From SHLQ01 sp964610745 (GTDB lineage Bacteria; Actinomycetota; Acidimicrobiia; Acidimicrobiales; SHLQ01): a DNA stretch of 64,000 nt. Of the stretch, positions 50,222 through 59,557 are shown in pieces (within the stretch, counting starts at the first letter, position 1; every line of letters starts with the position of its first letter). A program made the position numbers and the translations under genes. The notes under the pieces were generated by a model that worked only from the letters and a program-made list of their open reading frames with translations, searched no databases and was not told where the DNA came from. Where the stretch lies: contig CAZSYL010000011.1 of assembly GCA_964610745.1 (NCBI GenBank), positions 1 through 64,000 of the forward strand. The letters are read 5' to 3'.

Positions 50222-51631
50222 TCAGCCGTGAAGCCCTCGTCCAGTGAGGGCCATTACGGTCTCGCCGAAGAGTTCGCTCATCGTCGGGTGTGGCTGGATG
50301 AAGTGTGCAACGTCAGCGACCGTCGCCTCCCAGTTAATGGCCAAGTAACCCTGACCGAGCTGCTCGGTAACCCATGGGCCAACCATGTGAACACCGAGCA
50401 TTTTGCCCGCTGTGCCGTCGGGATTTTTCTCGGCAATAACCTTGACGAGACCATCGGTCTCGCCAACGATCATCGCCCGACCATTTCCGCTGAACTTGTG
50501 CGTTGATGCCACGACGTCGAAACCCGCTTCCTTGGCGGATTCTTCGGTATGTCCAGCAAAAGCAATCTCCGGGTGGCTATAGATGCACCACGGAACGTTC
50601 AGGTAATCAACGGGCTGGGGGTCCTCGCCGAGGATGCCGCGAATAGCGACCATCCCTTCTGAGAAGCCAACGTGAGCGAGCTGGGCGGTAGCGATGATGT
50701 CGCCGACGGCGTACACGCCGGGTACGGCGGTTAGGCAGTTCTCGTCGACGGGAACGAAGCCTCGTTCGTCGAGTGCAATGCCGACCGCGTCGAGACCGAG
50801 CAGATCCGCAAATGGGCGACGCCCAATCGACAGCACAACCATGTCGACGTCGACCGAATCGCCGTCGCCGAAGAAGACGCGAGTCGCCCCATCCACTTCT
50901 TCCTGACCCGAGACCATGACACTGGTGCGAATATCGATCCCACGGGCCTTCAGAGACCGCTGTACAACTCGGGCTGCTGCTGGGTCGACGCCCGGGATGA
51001 TCTTCGGCATCGCCTCAAGGACTGTCACCGAAGTTCCAAGGTCGGCCATCATCGAGGCAAACTCGATCCCGATGGCACCGCCGCCAATGACAGCGGCCCG
51101 ATTTGGTAGCTCCTGGATCGACAGCAGCTCATCGGAGGTGACAATGCGGGTCCCGTCGACATCGAAGCCCGGAATCGTACGAGGAACCGAACCTGCAGCG
51201 AGTATGAGATTGTCGCCCGATACCGACACATCGCCGGAGCCGCCGCCCGAGACGTTCACGGTCTTGACCGCTCCGGTCGACGCCACCACGCCTACCCCGT
51301 CAAAGACGGTGACCTTGCGGTGTTTGAGCAAGCCAGTGAGACCCTTGACGAGGTTGTCGATGACACCCTGCTTTCGAACCTGGGTGACGCTGAAGTCGAT
51401 CGTTGGATCAGAAGCACCAACACCAAACGTTGAGGCGTGCTTCACCGTCCGGAAGACCGTCGCCGTCTCGAGCAATTCCTTGGCTGGGATACAGCCAACG
51501 TTGAGGCAGGTACCGCCGAGGGTGGACTTCTCGATCAGGGCGACGTTTAGCCCTGCAGCAGCGCCGTAGAGCGCCGAGGCGTAGCCTCCAGGGCCGCCGC
51601 CGACGACGACGACATCGAAATGGTCAGACAT
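50222..51631 (-). CDS. lpdA: Dihydrolipoyl dehydrogenase (E3)
   Basis: FAD-dependent E3 that reoxidises the lipoyl arms of E2 and reduces NAD+. The 469-residue protein has the FAD site VVVGGGPGGYASALYGAAAG, the intact redox disulfide GGTCLNVGCIPAKELL, the NAD site VIGGGAIGIEFASMMADLG, the second FAD motif VYAVGDI and the C-terminal dyad HPTMSELFGE. The ATG follows an AGGAGA ribosome-binding site. It is the upstream gene of the E2 and LipB-LipA set. Compare the flavoprotein at 21.9 kb, which has lost the disulfide. Confidence 0.96.
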   Translation of the reverse strand: MSDHFDVVVVGGGPGGYASALYGAAAGLNVALIEKSTLGGTCLNVGCIPAKELLETATVFRTVKHASTFGVGASDPTIDFSVTQVRKQGVIDNLVKGLTGLLKHRKVTVFDGVGVVASTGAVKTVNVSGGGSGDVSVSGDNLILAAGSVPRTIPGFDVDGTRIVTSDELLSIQELPNRAAVIGGGAIGIEFASMMADLGTSVTVLEAMPKIIPGVDPAAARVVQRSLKARGIDIRTSVMVSGQEEVDGATRVFFGDGDSVDVDMVVLSIGRRPFADLLGLDAVGIALDERGFVPVDENCLTAVPGVYAVGDIIATAQLAHVGFSEGMVAIRGILGEDPQPVDYLNVPWCIYSHPEIAFAGHTEESAKEAGFDVVASTHKFSGNGRAMIVGETDGLVKVIAEKNPDGTAGKMLGVHMVGPWVTEQLGQGYLAINWEATVADVAHFIQPHPTMSELFGETVMALTGRGLHG

Positions 51632-51677
51632 TGATTCTCCTGGGTTCTCGCAAGCGCTCGACCTTCGCCGGCTCTTG

Positions 51678-51767
51678 TCAGCGTGCAAGCACGACTTGCA
51701 GTGCAAACGCGACCAGAATTGCTACGCCGAGAAGAAGCGACGCAAGTATCAGTTTGCGTGTACTCAT
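51678..51767 (-). CDS. Small single-helix membrane protein (29 residues)
   Basis: An ATG reading frame encodes MSTRKLILASLLLGVAILVA followed by FALQVVLAR: a basic N-terminus and one hydrophobic helix. An AGGAGA sequence lies 10-11 bases before the start. It lies 46 bases upstream of lpdA in the same direction. The remaining bases of this 345-base intergenic region, up to the GGDEF gene, are relatively A/T-rich and show no other gene; promoters for both directions probably lie there. No function can be given. Confidence 0.5.
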   Translation of the reverse strand: MSTRKLILASLLLGVAILVAFALQVVLAR

Positions 51768-51976
51768 TCGGGGCAGGTCTCCTGGTCGCTACAGACCAGC
51801 CGGGTGGAGCTGGACCGTTAATAGACTACAGACCTCTATTACGACGCGTACTCCCAAAATTGACTACCACCGAGCGTCAGCATTTTCCGTTTGTTTCTAG
51901 ACTGGGCGCCAACTGAACGGCCGTGGCAATCTGTTCATGCTGGCATGCGACCACTGACCGGGACCGTGCGCGCACA

Positions 51977-53722
51977 ATGCAACGAATGATCGAACCTGTC
52001 CACGCCACCTCACCATCAAGATCAGCCGAGGCCAAGCCCGTGTCTCCGGCCGATCGCGAACTCTCCGACGCTGCTGTGGGTGCTGTTATTGCATTCGTAC
52101 GAGTCATCGAGCTCTATGATCCAGCCGTAGCTCACCGAAGCGCCCTGCGGGCAATCGTGGCCGAGCGTCTTTTCACTGAATTCCGTTCGCCGTCACCGAC
52201 CGAACAGCCTCAACAAGTTGCTCCATTGGTAGACCCGGGCGATACTTCCGTCGCCATCGCGAGTGCTGCTCTCGCCGACGTAGACCTGACCGTGTCACGG
52301 CCCGACGACCCCGAAGACGCCAACGAACCAACGCGATCGCTACTCGGGGCAACTCTCGTGGGCCGCATCGACGGACTCGCGTCGGTATCGAACGCGTTGG
52401 AGAACCACCGTGAACGTTGGGACGGCCAAGGCCACCCCCATGGCATTTCCGGCGCGGACATTCCGCTGGCTGCACGAGTCTCCGCCGTTGCTGACTCACT
52501 CGTTGGAAACCCCACCGCAGGCTTCATACCGTCGTGGCACCACGCCCGTCGACGAGTCCGTCGTCAGGCCGGTGCGGCACTCGACCCAGCGTTGTGTAGC
52601 GCCCTCGACCGCATCGAACTGGACGACATCGAGAGCCCGGCGGTCCCTTCCTCCACAGTCCAAAGCCTCTTTGACAAACTGCCCGACGCCCGCTCTCGAT
52701 CCGAGGCGGTCAGTGCCGCCACCACCATCAGCAATGCGGTCACACTCGCGGCGAGTAACGATGAACTCGTGAACCTGTTCGCTTCGACCGCGCTCGACAC
52801 CGTTGACGCAGCCGAAGTTGTGGTCATTCCTTCGAGCTCAACACAGCTCGATCCCATCCCGGTGGCCCGGGTCGATGACGGACGCCCCAGACTTCCACCA
52901 CCGTCTCGACTCGACAGCCTCTACGAATTCTCGACCCAGGCGGAGCTTCGAGCTGGCCAAACCATCGCCCGGAACACACAAGGAGCGGGCCCAGGCACCA
53001 ACGAGGTCATCACGCCGATCATGATCGGCACCGATGTGTGGGGCGTACTCGTTGCGACGAGACGGCATCCAATCGACGGCTTCGACGAGAGCGACAAGGC
53101 AGTGCTGCGCCATATCGCCGCCGAGATGGCCGAGGCAATCTCGGCTACCGAACACTGGGCTCAGATGGAGCAGATGGCGCTCCGCGACCAGCTCACCGGT
53201 CTTGGCAACCGCCACGAGCTCTACCGAGTACTCGATGCTGTTTTCGAGCGACCCGCAGACGAACGGGTCGACACGGCACTCATCATGTGCGATGTGGACG
53301 GACTAAAGGTCGTAAATGACACCCTTGGTCACCACGCTGGAGATCGTCTACTGATCGACGCCGGCCATGCACTCATGGGCGCGGTGCGTGACCGGGACCG
53401 CACGACGGTTTGCCGAATTGGTGGCGACGAATTTTGTATGGTCATCGACGGTGGTGGCCTACTGACCGCACACGAGGTATCCGAGGCCATCGAGCGACTC
53501 TTTGAACGATCGGCTGGGTCTGGTCCGACGCGTTCGATCTCGTGCGGAATTGCGTTCGCAAATGGCGAGATCGACAACCGCAGCTCGCTACTTCGTGCCG
53601 CTGATGAAAATCAGTACCAAACCAAACGAGCTCGTAAAGAGAGACAAGCCGCAGAGGTTCCTGCGCTGCCCGCGGGATCGATCGATGCGGACTCCGCCGA
53701 TCGTCGAGCCCGTCGAGACTAA
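51977..53722 (+). CDS. GAF-GGDEF diguanylate cyclase-like protein with degenerate HD-GYP segment
   Basis: About 581 residues, probably cytosolic. The N-terminal third contains HRERWDGQGHPHGISG and DIPLAARVSAVADSLVG, which match the C-terminal part of HD-GYP phosphodiesterases, but the HD pair and metal ligands before it are missing. A GAF-like domain (about 245-395) follows, then a C-terminal GGDEF domain with DQLTGLGNR, MCDVDGLKVVNDTLGH and an intact GGDEF (encoded at 53420-53434), so cyclic di-GMP synthesis is plausible. The RxxD product-inhibition site is absent (RDRT instead). The start is uncertain among several; the ATG chosen gives MQRMIEPVH. Confidence 0.88.
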   Translation: MQRMIEPVHATSPSRSAEAKPVSPADRELSDAAVGAVIAFVRVIELYDPAVAHRSALRAIVAERLFTEFRSPSPTEQPQQVAPLVDPGDTSVAIASAALADVDLTVSRPDDPEDANEPTRSLLGATLVGRIDGLASVSNALENHRERWDGQGHPHGISGADIPLAARVSAVADSLVGNPTAGFIPSWHHARRRVRRQAGAALDPALCSALDRIELDDIESPAVPSSTVQSLFDKLPDARSRSEAVSAATTISNAVTLAASNDELVNLFASTALDTVDAAEVVVIPSSSTQLDPIPVARVDDGRPRLPPPSRLDSLYEFSTQAELRAGQTIARNTQGAGPGTNEVITPIMIGTDVWGVLVATRRHPIDGFDESDKAVLRHIAAEMAEAISATEHWAQMEQMALRDQLTGLGNRHELYRVLDAVFERPADERVDTALIMCDVDGLKVVNDTLGHHAGDRLLIDAGHALMGAVRDRDRTTVCRIGGDEFCMVIDGGGLLTAHEVSEAIERLFERSAGSGPTRSISCGIAFANGEIDNRSSLLRAADENQYQTKRARKERQAAEVPALPAGSIDADSADRRARRD

Positions 53723-53739
53723 GCCAGTGGTTTGTCGGC

Positions 53740-54921
53740 CTAGAACAGCTCTTCAATCATCGCGAGGTGCTCGGGACCTCCGGAGTGCACAAGGTTGTAG
53801 GCAGGCACCTCATTTGCCAGGTTGACGATCGTGTCGAATGCCTCGCGTCCAGCACCGTCGAAGTTGAACGCACATGCGAGCAGCTGAGAGAACGAGTCGA
53901 AGGGGTCGAGAGCGGTTCGTTCAGTTGCGGCCCCGGGAGTAAACGTCGGAAACACGATCGCCTGCACTCGACCGCCGTCGGAAAGCCGACCCGGGCCGAC
54001 CGAGCGAGGGTCGACGTCGATTGCGTACCCCTGGCCGAGCCCTGGAGCAGACATGGGCGACAGTATTTCTGACAACGCTTCATGACTTCCGGGATCAAGG
54101 CTGATCGCTTTAGTGAACGGACTCACCATCTGGGTTGTCGTATCGATCAATGTGGCTTCGTCGGTGACATACCCGTGACCGCGATGGACGAGCTGAGTAA
54201 CAAGCGTGGACTTACCGGCGTTGCTGACACCTGGAAACATCACGATGCCAGAACCAATCTCGGCCGCCGCGGCATGAAACACGATTGCGCTGTCGAGATA
54301 GGGCAGCGGCGAACCGTTGACCTCGGCGACAACATGTCGAATGAGAGCGCGACGCGTTCTCAGCGTCCGGGTCGGACCGTTGCCAACCTGCACAGACCAC
54401 TCCGCTGTACCGGCCGATTGGACCTGAATCTCGATTTGTTCCTGGTCCGAGCTGAGCGGCGGGCTGCCCCGGAGAGGGTCGAGTAGTCGATCTAACTCGT
54501 GTCGCACTGACTCGTCGTCCACGTCAAGAACGACGCCAAGAGTCAGGGCTCGAAACGGGCCAATGGTGTGGTGGATGTTGCGTCGCTCTTGACCGCCGGT
54601 GCGGGCATTGGCATGCACCGCGGATGACCTGTCCTGTTCCATGCAATCGATCGGCAGGCAGAGGCCTTCTTCGCGCAACGATTCGACCAGTGCGAGAACG
54701 TCGGCGCGAACGTCCTCGGTCCGAACGCCATAACGTCGCGAGAGCTCTTCGACGACGTCGCCAACACGGTGCGGGGTCTGCAGAATGCTCCATGTCGCAG
54801 CGCCAGTGTCGTTGAGCTGGTGCAACTGACGGTCTTCGAGGTTGAACAAGACATGCCGGCCGTCAACCTCACCCGACAGCGCAGAACGGTTCTGGACGAG
54901 CATTATGTCGGCCATGGTCAC
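53740..54921 (-). CDS. PqqD-like domain fused to HprK-like P-loop kinase domain
   Basis: A 393-residue protein. Residues about 8-95 form a PqqD-type domain (FNLEDRQLHQLNDTGAATW, then LVESLREEGLCL), a fold used to bind leader peptides. After a linker, about residues 210-393 resemble the HPr kinase/phosphorylase nucleotide domain with Walker A FPGVSNAGKSTLVTQL and the DEATLID segment. Such pairs occur in lasso-peptide and exosortase/exopolysaccharide loci, usually as separate genes. Here it overlaps the polymerase-like membrane gene by 4 bases and belongs to the exopolysaccharide locus. Substrate is unknown; no precursor peptide was found nearby. Confidence 0.82.
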   Translation of the reverse strand: MTMADIMLVQNRSALSGEVDGRHVLFNLEDRQLHQLNDTGAATWSILQTPHRVGDVVEELSRRYGVRTEDVRADVLALVESLREEGLCLPIDCMEQDRSSAVHANARTGGQERRNIHHTIGPFRALTLGVVLDVDDESVRHELDRLLDPLRGSPPLSSDQEQIEIQVQSAGTAEWSVQVGNGPTRTLRTRRALIRHVVAEVNGSPLPYLDSAIVFHAAAAEIGSGIVMFPGVSNAGKSTLVTQLVHRGHGYVTDEATLIDTTTQMVSPFTKAISLDPGSHEALSEILSPMSAPGLGQGYAIDVDPRSVGPGRLSDGGRVQAIVFPTFTPGAATERTALDPFDSFSQLLACAFNFDGAGREAFDTIVNLANEVPAYNLVHSGGPEHLAMIEELF

Positions 54922-56450
54922 CGCCCTCGTCTGCTCAACTCAATGTTCGAGGCACGCGATGTCCTCGCACCGCGCAATCGCTCAGCACCGACACCAAACG
55001 CGACGAGCAACAGAACGAAGGGCACGACCTGAGCGCGCTGGCGGCTAAGGATGCCGAAGTTCCCGATTGCGGCGAACACAAAGATGAAAACTGAGGTGAA
55101 GCCGAGGGCAAAAAGCAGCTGTCCTTTTTGCACGAGCGCTCGAAGATTCGACACGAGTCCGGGCGCCGCGTAGAGGATGGCAGCAGCGAGCATCATCCCT
55201 TCGATGGCGCTGACGAATGAAGCTGCGTTCTCCGCCTCCCAGATGAACGGGCGGAATAGGACGGTTAGCGTCGCCCATGGATAGTCGGTGACCGAGGAGA
55301 CACGCGCAGCGGTGAAGGCCGAATCGTCCTGAGACGTTCGATCCTCTGCGAAGTCAAGCGCTGCTGACACATCCGAGACACCATCGAAACTCTCAAGATC
55401 GAACAACCTCGCCGACGCGCCCGTTGTCAGCATCGCCCCGACCAGGACCACAGCGAGAACCACTATGTGCACAGCTAGCCGACGCTGGTCGACGGCGCGC
55501 CGCGCAAACAAACCCACCACGAGACCAGCGAGAAGGAGCATTGCGACATGAGGTCGAACCATCCCGACAACGAAGCCGCCGAACAGTAGCGGCACGACGC
55601 CGTTCCACTGTCGTTCATAGACCCTCGATACCCCGAAGAGTCCAATACCGATTCCGAAGAGGGCGAGGCTTTCCTTCCCGACCGAAGATGGCCAGTAGAC
55701 CATCGTGGGCGAGAGCATGATGAAGAGCGCGGCGAGACGCATCTGTTTGTCGTTGAGTACCGGTTTGACCGCGAAAAGAAAGAAGACCTGGCCAACGAAC
55801 GCGAGAACGACAAAGACCAGGAACGTCGCGATGGCGTTCGACCCCGTGAGCACGTTGACCACTCCGCTGAAGTAACGAACGGCGCCGGTTCCGGGGATAG
55901 AGCGGCCCGTGTCGACGGCCAGGTCGAAGGATCGGAGCGCGTCTGCAATCCGTTCGCCTTCCCGTTGGTACACCGGGGAGTCTGCGCCGCTGATCAAACG
56001 AGGAACCGCTCCGAGCATTCGTGCCCCAAAGCCAGCGACCACAGCAGCGAACACAAACTCGTTCGAGCGCGGTAGAACGACGCGCTTGGCAACGATGGCA
56101 GCAATGAGCGTCAGCGCGGGAGCGAGGACGACGCCAAACAACGTGTCCTCGCGACCGAGGAACCCGAGGATGCCGAAGGCCAGACCAGCGCCCAGACCGC
56201 TGACGGCGCCGATCACCTTCAGTGTCGCCTGCATCCAGGACGCCCAACCTGAGTCTTCGGTTAGTCCGGTCGAGGTTGCCGGATCGGCGCGCCCGGGACG
56301 GTTCGACGGTGAGGTTGCGGTGTCTCCGACGATGAGAAGCCCATCGGGTGTTCGGACCACCGCTCCCCCGCGACGAGGCGACGCTCGGCGCTGACTCGGA
56401 CGCGGTATCACGCGTTCCCGGTCGTGTTCGACTCGAGGAGTGGCGCTCAC
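54918..56450 (-). CDS. Polytopic membrane protein, probable polysaccharide polymerase
   Basis: A 510-residue protein with a long hydrophilic N-terminus (about 70 residues, arginine- and proline-rich) and roughly twelve membrane helices. The central loop LFIMLSPTMVYWPSSVGKESL resembles the conserved region of EpsG-like and other O-antigen/exopolysaccharide polymerases, in which large extracytoplasmic loops bind the glycan. It lies 2 bases after the Wzz/BY-kinase gene, which normally controls such a polymerase, and overlaps the PqqD-HprK gene. Assignment is by topology and context. Confidence 0.72.
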   Translation of the reverse strand: MSATPRVEHDRERVIPRPSQRRASPRRGGAVVRTPDGLLIVGDTATSPSNRPGRADPATSTGLTEDSGWASWMQATLKVIGAVSGLGAGLAFGILGFLGREDTLFGVVLAPALTLIAAIVAKRVVLPRSNEFVFAAVVAGFGARMLGAVPRLISGADSPVYQREGERIADALRSFDLAVDTGRSIPGTGAVRYFSGVVNVLTGSNAIATFLVFVVLAFVGQVFFLFAVKPVLNDKQMRLAALFIMLSPTMVYWPSSVGKESLALFGIGIGLFGVSRVYERQWNGVVPLLFGGFVVGMVRPHVAMLLLAGLVVGLFARRAVDQRRLAVHIVVLAVVLVGAMLTTGASARLFDLESFDGVSDVSAALDFAEDRTSQDDSAFTAARVSSVTDYPWATLTVLFRPFIWEAENAASFVSAIEGMMLAAAILYAAPGLVSNLRALVQKGQLLFALGFTSVFIFVFAAIGNFGILSRQRAQVVPFVLLLVAFGVGAERLRGARTSRASNIELSRRGR

Positions 56451-56452
56451 GG

Positions 56453-58309
56453 TTACTCGCTCAGCGTGGGGAGCTGTTCGTTCTCGATGCCTGCGAGGTC
56501 GATGTGGTCATCCTTGGAGGTTGCCGAATCACTGCCATCGCGGACATCGATTTCGTCGCCACCGTAGTACCCGCCGTAGTAGTAGTAATCGGCCGAATGA
56601 CGGGCGTTCACGTCGGTAATCGCTACACCGAGCACATGTGCTCGGCGACGGTCCAGCATCTCGGCGGCGCGATCAGCCCCATGTGTGGTCGTCTTGCCCG
56701 CTCGAACGACCAACACGACATCGTCGGCGAGATCGAGCAGATCGACGGCATCATTGGTCGCCAGCAGTGGTGCGGTATCAATGACTACGACATCGTAGAG
56801 AGGCTTGGCGTTCGCAATCACGGACCGTTGAGCGGCGATGATCTCGGTGGGGAGTGACTTACCGTCGGGAACGACATTTGAGATTAACGAAACGCCGTCG
56901 ATCGAGGTAGGGGTCACCGACTGAGGCTCGTACTCAACCAAGGCCATCTGGTGCAGCTTTGGTTTGCGAAAGTCGCAGTTGATGAGCAGTACGCTCTGGC
57001 CGGACTCGGCCAGCATTGCCCCAAGGTTTGCCACCGTCGTCGTCTTGCCTTCCGATGGCCCCGGTGAGGTGACGAGAACGACCTGACCAGCGGTCCGGCG
57101 ACTCCGTCGGGCGTACCCCAGAGCCGATGCGAGTGAGCGATATTGTTCAGCGAATCGACTCCGCGGTTCCCGCTGGGACACGATCTCGTGTTCGGGCTGC
57201 TGGGAACGGCCGATCGTCGGGACTTCGGCAATGACCGGCAGGTCGAGGAGCTCCTCGATTTGGCGCTTGGAACGAACTCGGTTGTCGAGGCGGTTCAAGA
57301 TGATGGCGATCAGTACGCCGCTGAGCAATCCGAGCAGGGCTCCAAAGCCAATCCGCGGCAGCACCCCAGACGGCAGTTGACTACTCACCGCAGCGAGGGC
57401 TCCGGTTTCACTGGTGCCCTCCGTGTCGGAACCGAAGAGAACAGCAATGTTCTCGCCGACGGTGGCGTCTTCGACATGTTGATCGAATCGTGATTGGGAG
57501 ATCACCACAGCATTGCCCTCTGCACGTTGGAGCGTTTCGATCGGGACGATCGGGACGCCGTCGGAACGGGCGTCGAGTAGTTCTGCATTGGCGTGAATCC
57601 GGGCGCTCAGGAACTGCTGTTCATCCTGGGACAGTAGTGCGACCGCCGATTCATCCTCAGCAGCGGTGGCGGCGGCTAGCTCGGTTCGAACGGTTGCTAG
57701 ATTCGTCTCCGCTTCGGCAAGCCGGAGCTCAGCGTTTGCAACCGAGTCCGCTGCCAACTGTTCTGCGTCGGCCTCGAGGTAGGCAAGGAACTGAATGGCA
57801 AATTCGTCGGCGAGCGATTCCGCCTGACCCGGCGTCTCCGCAACCGTCACAATGTCGAGCGTTTCACTGTCCGAGCGGATAACGGCGCGCACCTGTGTCG
57901 AAGCGGTGGTCGAGCTCACACCGAGCGACTCAGCTACCGAGTCTGGCACCTCTCCAATGGTCACTCGTTTGGCGAGGGTGTTGAGATTTCTGACACCAAG
58001 CACCGCCTGGGTGGAAGGCACGGAACTGTCGAGGACGAGCACATGTCGGGCCTCGTAATGGTCGACCGCAACCGGAGCACTTGCGGCATCGGTGGCAGCG
58101 ACAGCCGACACCCAGCCGAGAAGACTGCCGACAATCACGAGCACAGCGAGGAGGCGCCAGCGACGCGCAATGGTGCGCACCGGACCCAGCGGATCCTCGA
58201 GAAGCCCGCCGCGCGAAGACATACCAAAAGGAGGATGCATTCCTTCATGCCCTAGCGGGGCGTGCGAGGATTCTTCTACATGCTCCTCACGAACCTGACG
58301 ATTTTCCAT
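56453..58309 (-). CDS. Polysaccharide co-polymerase/tyrosine autokinase (Wzz-BY-kinase)
   Basis: Controls chain length and export of exopolysaccharide. The 618-residue protein has a cytosolic N-terminus, a first membrane helix (about residues 54-74), a Wzz-type extracytoplasmic coiled-coil region, a second helix (about 315-335) and a BY-kinase domain: Walker A SPGPSEGKTTTVANLG, Walker A' LLINCDFRKPKLH and Walker B VVVIDTAPLL. A tyrosine cluster DYYYYGGYYGG near the C-terminus is the usual autophosphorylation site. The ATG giving MENRQVREEHV is preferred over a longer frame that enters the divergent promoter region. Confidence 0.93.
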   Translation of the reverse strand: MENRQVREEHVEESSHAPLGHEGMHPPFGMSSRGGLLEDPLGPVRTIARRWRLLAVLVIVGSLLGWVSAVAATDAASAPVAVDHYEARHVLVLDSSVPSTQAVLGVRNLNTLAKRVTIGEVPDSVAESLGVSSTTASTQVRAVIRSDSETLDIVTVAETPGQAESLADEFAIQFLAYLEADAEQLAADSVANAELRLAEAETNLATVRTELAAATAAEDESAVALLSQDEQQFLSARIHANAELLDARSDGVPIVPIETLQRAEGNAVVISQSRFDQHVEDATVGENIAVLFGSDTEGTSETGALAAVSSQLPSGVLPRIGFGALLGLLSGVLIAIILNRLDNRVRSKRQIEELLDLPVIAEVPTIGRSQQPEHEIVSQREPRSRFAEQYRSLASALGYARRSRRTAGQVVLVTSPGPSEGKTTTVANLGAMLAESGQSVLLINCDFRKPKLHQMALVEYEPQSVTPTSIDGVSLISNVVPDGKSLPTEIIAAQRSVIANAKPLYDVVVIDTAPLLATNDAVDLLDLADDVVLVVRAGKTTTHGADRAAEMLDRRRAHVLGVAITDVNARHSADYYYYGGYYGGDEIDVRDGSDSATSKDDHIDLAGIENEQLPTLSE

Positions 58310-58414
58310 GTGTAGTAATGCACCTTCTGTCGGCAGCGCAAGTTGTCTCCAGCGTCGCGCTCTGACATCAATCGGCCGCAATGTCCGACTCGTGAGCCAA
58401 AAGGACGAGTTGGT

Positions 58415-59557
58415 ATGAGTCTTTTTGCCCACGCTGCAGGTCGCGAAACCTCCGGCAACTCTCCGCTCAGGGTCGTTCACCTGGTGAAGGGGCTTGGCCC
58501 AGGCGGTGCTGAGCGTTTGGTGCTCACGCAGATCGAGACCAGCTCGGGGGAAATCGACTACTGCGTCGTCCGCCTCATCGGGTCAAAGAACCATCTGGTC
58601 GAGGCGATCGAACGCTCCGGTGCTTCAACAGAAACAATCGGTGAGAGTCTCGTCTGGCCTCTGCGCTTGCGGAGGCTTCTTCGACAAATTCAACCCGATG
58701 TCATTCACGTCCACTCCCCCGTTCTTGCGGCGGCCGTCAGAGTTCTGGCAAAGCTCGGACAGATAGACGCAAAGATCGTCACGACCGAGCACAACCGGTG
58801 GCCGAGGCACCATGTCGCAACCCGTCTCGCGAACCGCCTCACCGCACCGGTCGACGATGTTCGGTTCGCCGTCTCGAACGATGTCCTCGACACGATGGAT
58901 GCGCGCCTTCAGGAGTCGACCATGGTGCTCGATCACGGGGTTCCGCTCAGCCGCCTGCAGCAACATCGCTTCGACCGCGATCGTTATCGTGACGAGTTTG
59001 CTATCGATCCTCAGACCTTCGTTGTTGGCATCGTCGCGAACTTTCGACCTGAAAAGGCGTACGACGTCTTTCTCGAAGCTGCTATCGAGGCATTGCGTCA
59101 AAATCCAAAGATGCACTTCCTCGTCATTGGTCAGGGTCCTGGTGAAGTGGACTTTCGAACCGCGGTCTCGGCCGCGTACCTCGACCGTGATATCTCCGTT
59201 CTCGGTTACCGCGAGGACGCCGTGGCGGCGATGTCTTCATTCGATGTCTTCACACTGACTTCCAGACACGAAGGCAAACCCGTATCGATCATGGAGGCGA
59301 TGGCTCTCGGACTTCCCATCGTCTCAACCCGCGCTGGGGGCATCCCGGAAGCGGTCACCGATGGGGTCAACGGGCTGCTCGTCGATATCGGAGATGCCGC
59401 CGGCTTGGCTGCTGGCTGGGTCAAGCTCAGTGAGGATCAAGCGCTTCGAACGTCGATGGCCGAAGCATCGCTAGCAGGGTCGTCCAAGTTCGATGCATCT
59501 CGCTCGACGAGGTTGATCGAGTCGGCATACCAGGGCGCCTCCGGAACGACGACCTGA
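58415..59557 (+). CDS. Family 4 glycosyltransferase
   Basis: A 380-residue GT-B enzyme, with the acceptor domain beginning LRVVHLVKGLGPGGAERLVL, a VHSPVLAAAVRVLAKLGQ region, the donor-domain opening VGIVANFRPEKAYD and the nucleotide-sugar segment SRHEGKPVSIMEAMALGLP. The ATG follows AAGGACGAG. It is divergent from the Wzz/BY-kinase gene and overlaps the 3' end of the convergent GT4 gene by 121 bases. Role in exopolysaccharide assembly is inferred from position. Confidence 0.9.
   Translation: MSLFAHAAGRETSGNSPLRVVHLVKGLGPGGAERLVLTQIETSSGEIDYCVVRLIGSKNHLVEAIERSGASTETIGESLVWPLRLRRLLRQIQPDVIHVHSPVLAAAVRVLAKLGQIDAKIVTTEHNRWPRHHVATRLANRLTAPVDDVRFAVSNDVLDTMDARLQESTMVLDHGVPLSRLQQHRFDRDRYRDEFAIDPQTFVVGIVANFRPEKAYDVFLEAAIEALRQNPKMHFLVIGQGPGEVDFRTAVSAAYLDRDISVLGYREDAVAAMSSFDVFTLTSRHEGKPVSIMEAMALGLPIVSTRAGGIPEAVTDGVNGLLVDIGDAAGLAAGWVKLSEDQALRTSMAEASLAGSSKFDASRSTRLIESAYQGASGTTT

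Noticed and set aside
53740..54921. Lasso-peptide biosynthetic cluster around the PqqD-HprK fusion
   Set aside because: No asparagine-synthetase-like cyclase, transglutaminase-like protease or plausible precursor peptide is present nearby.
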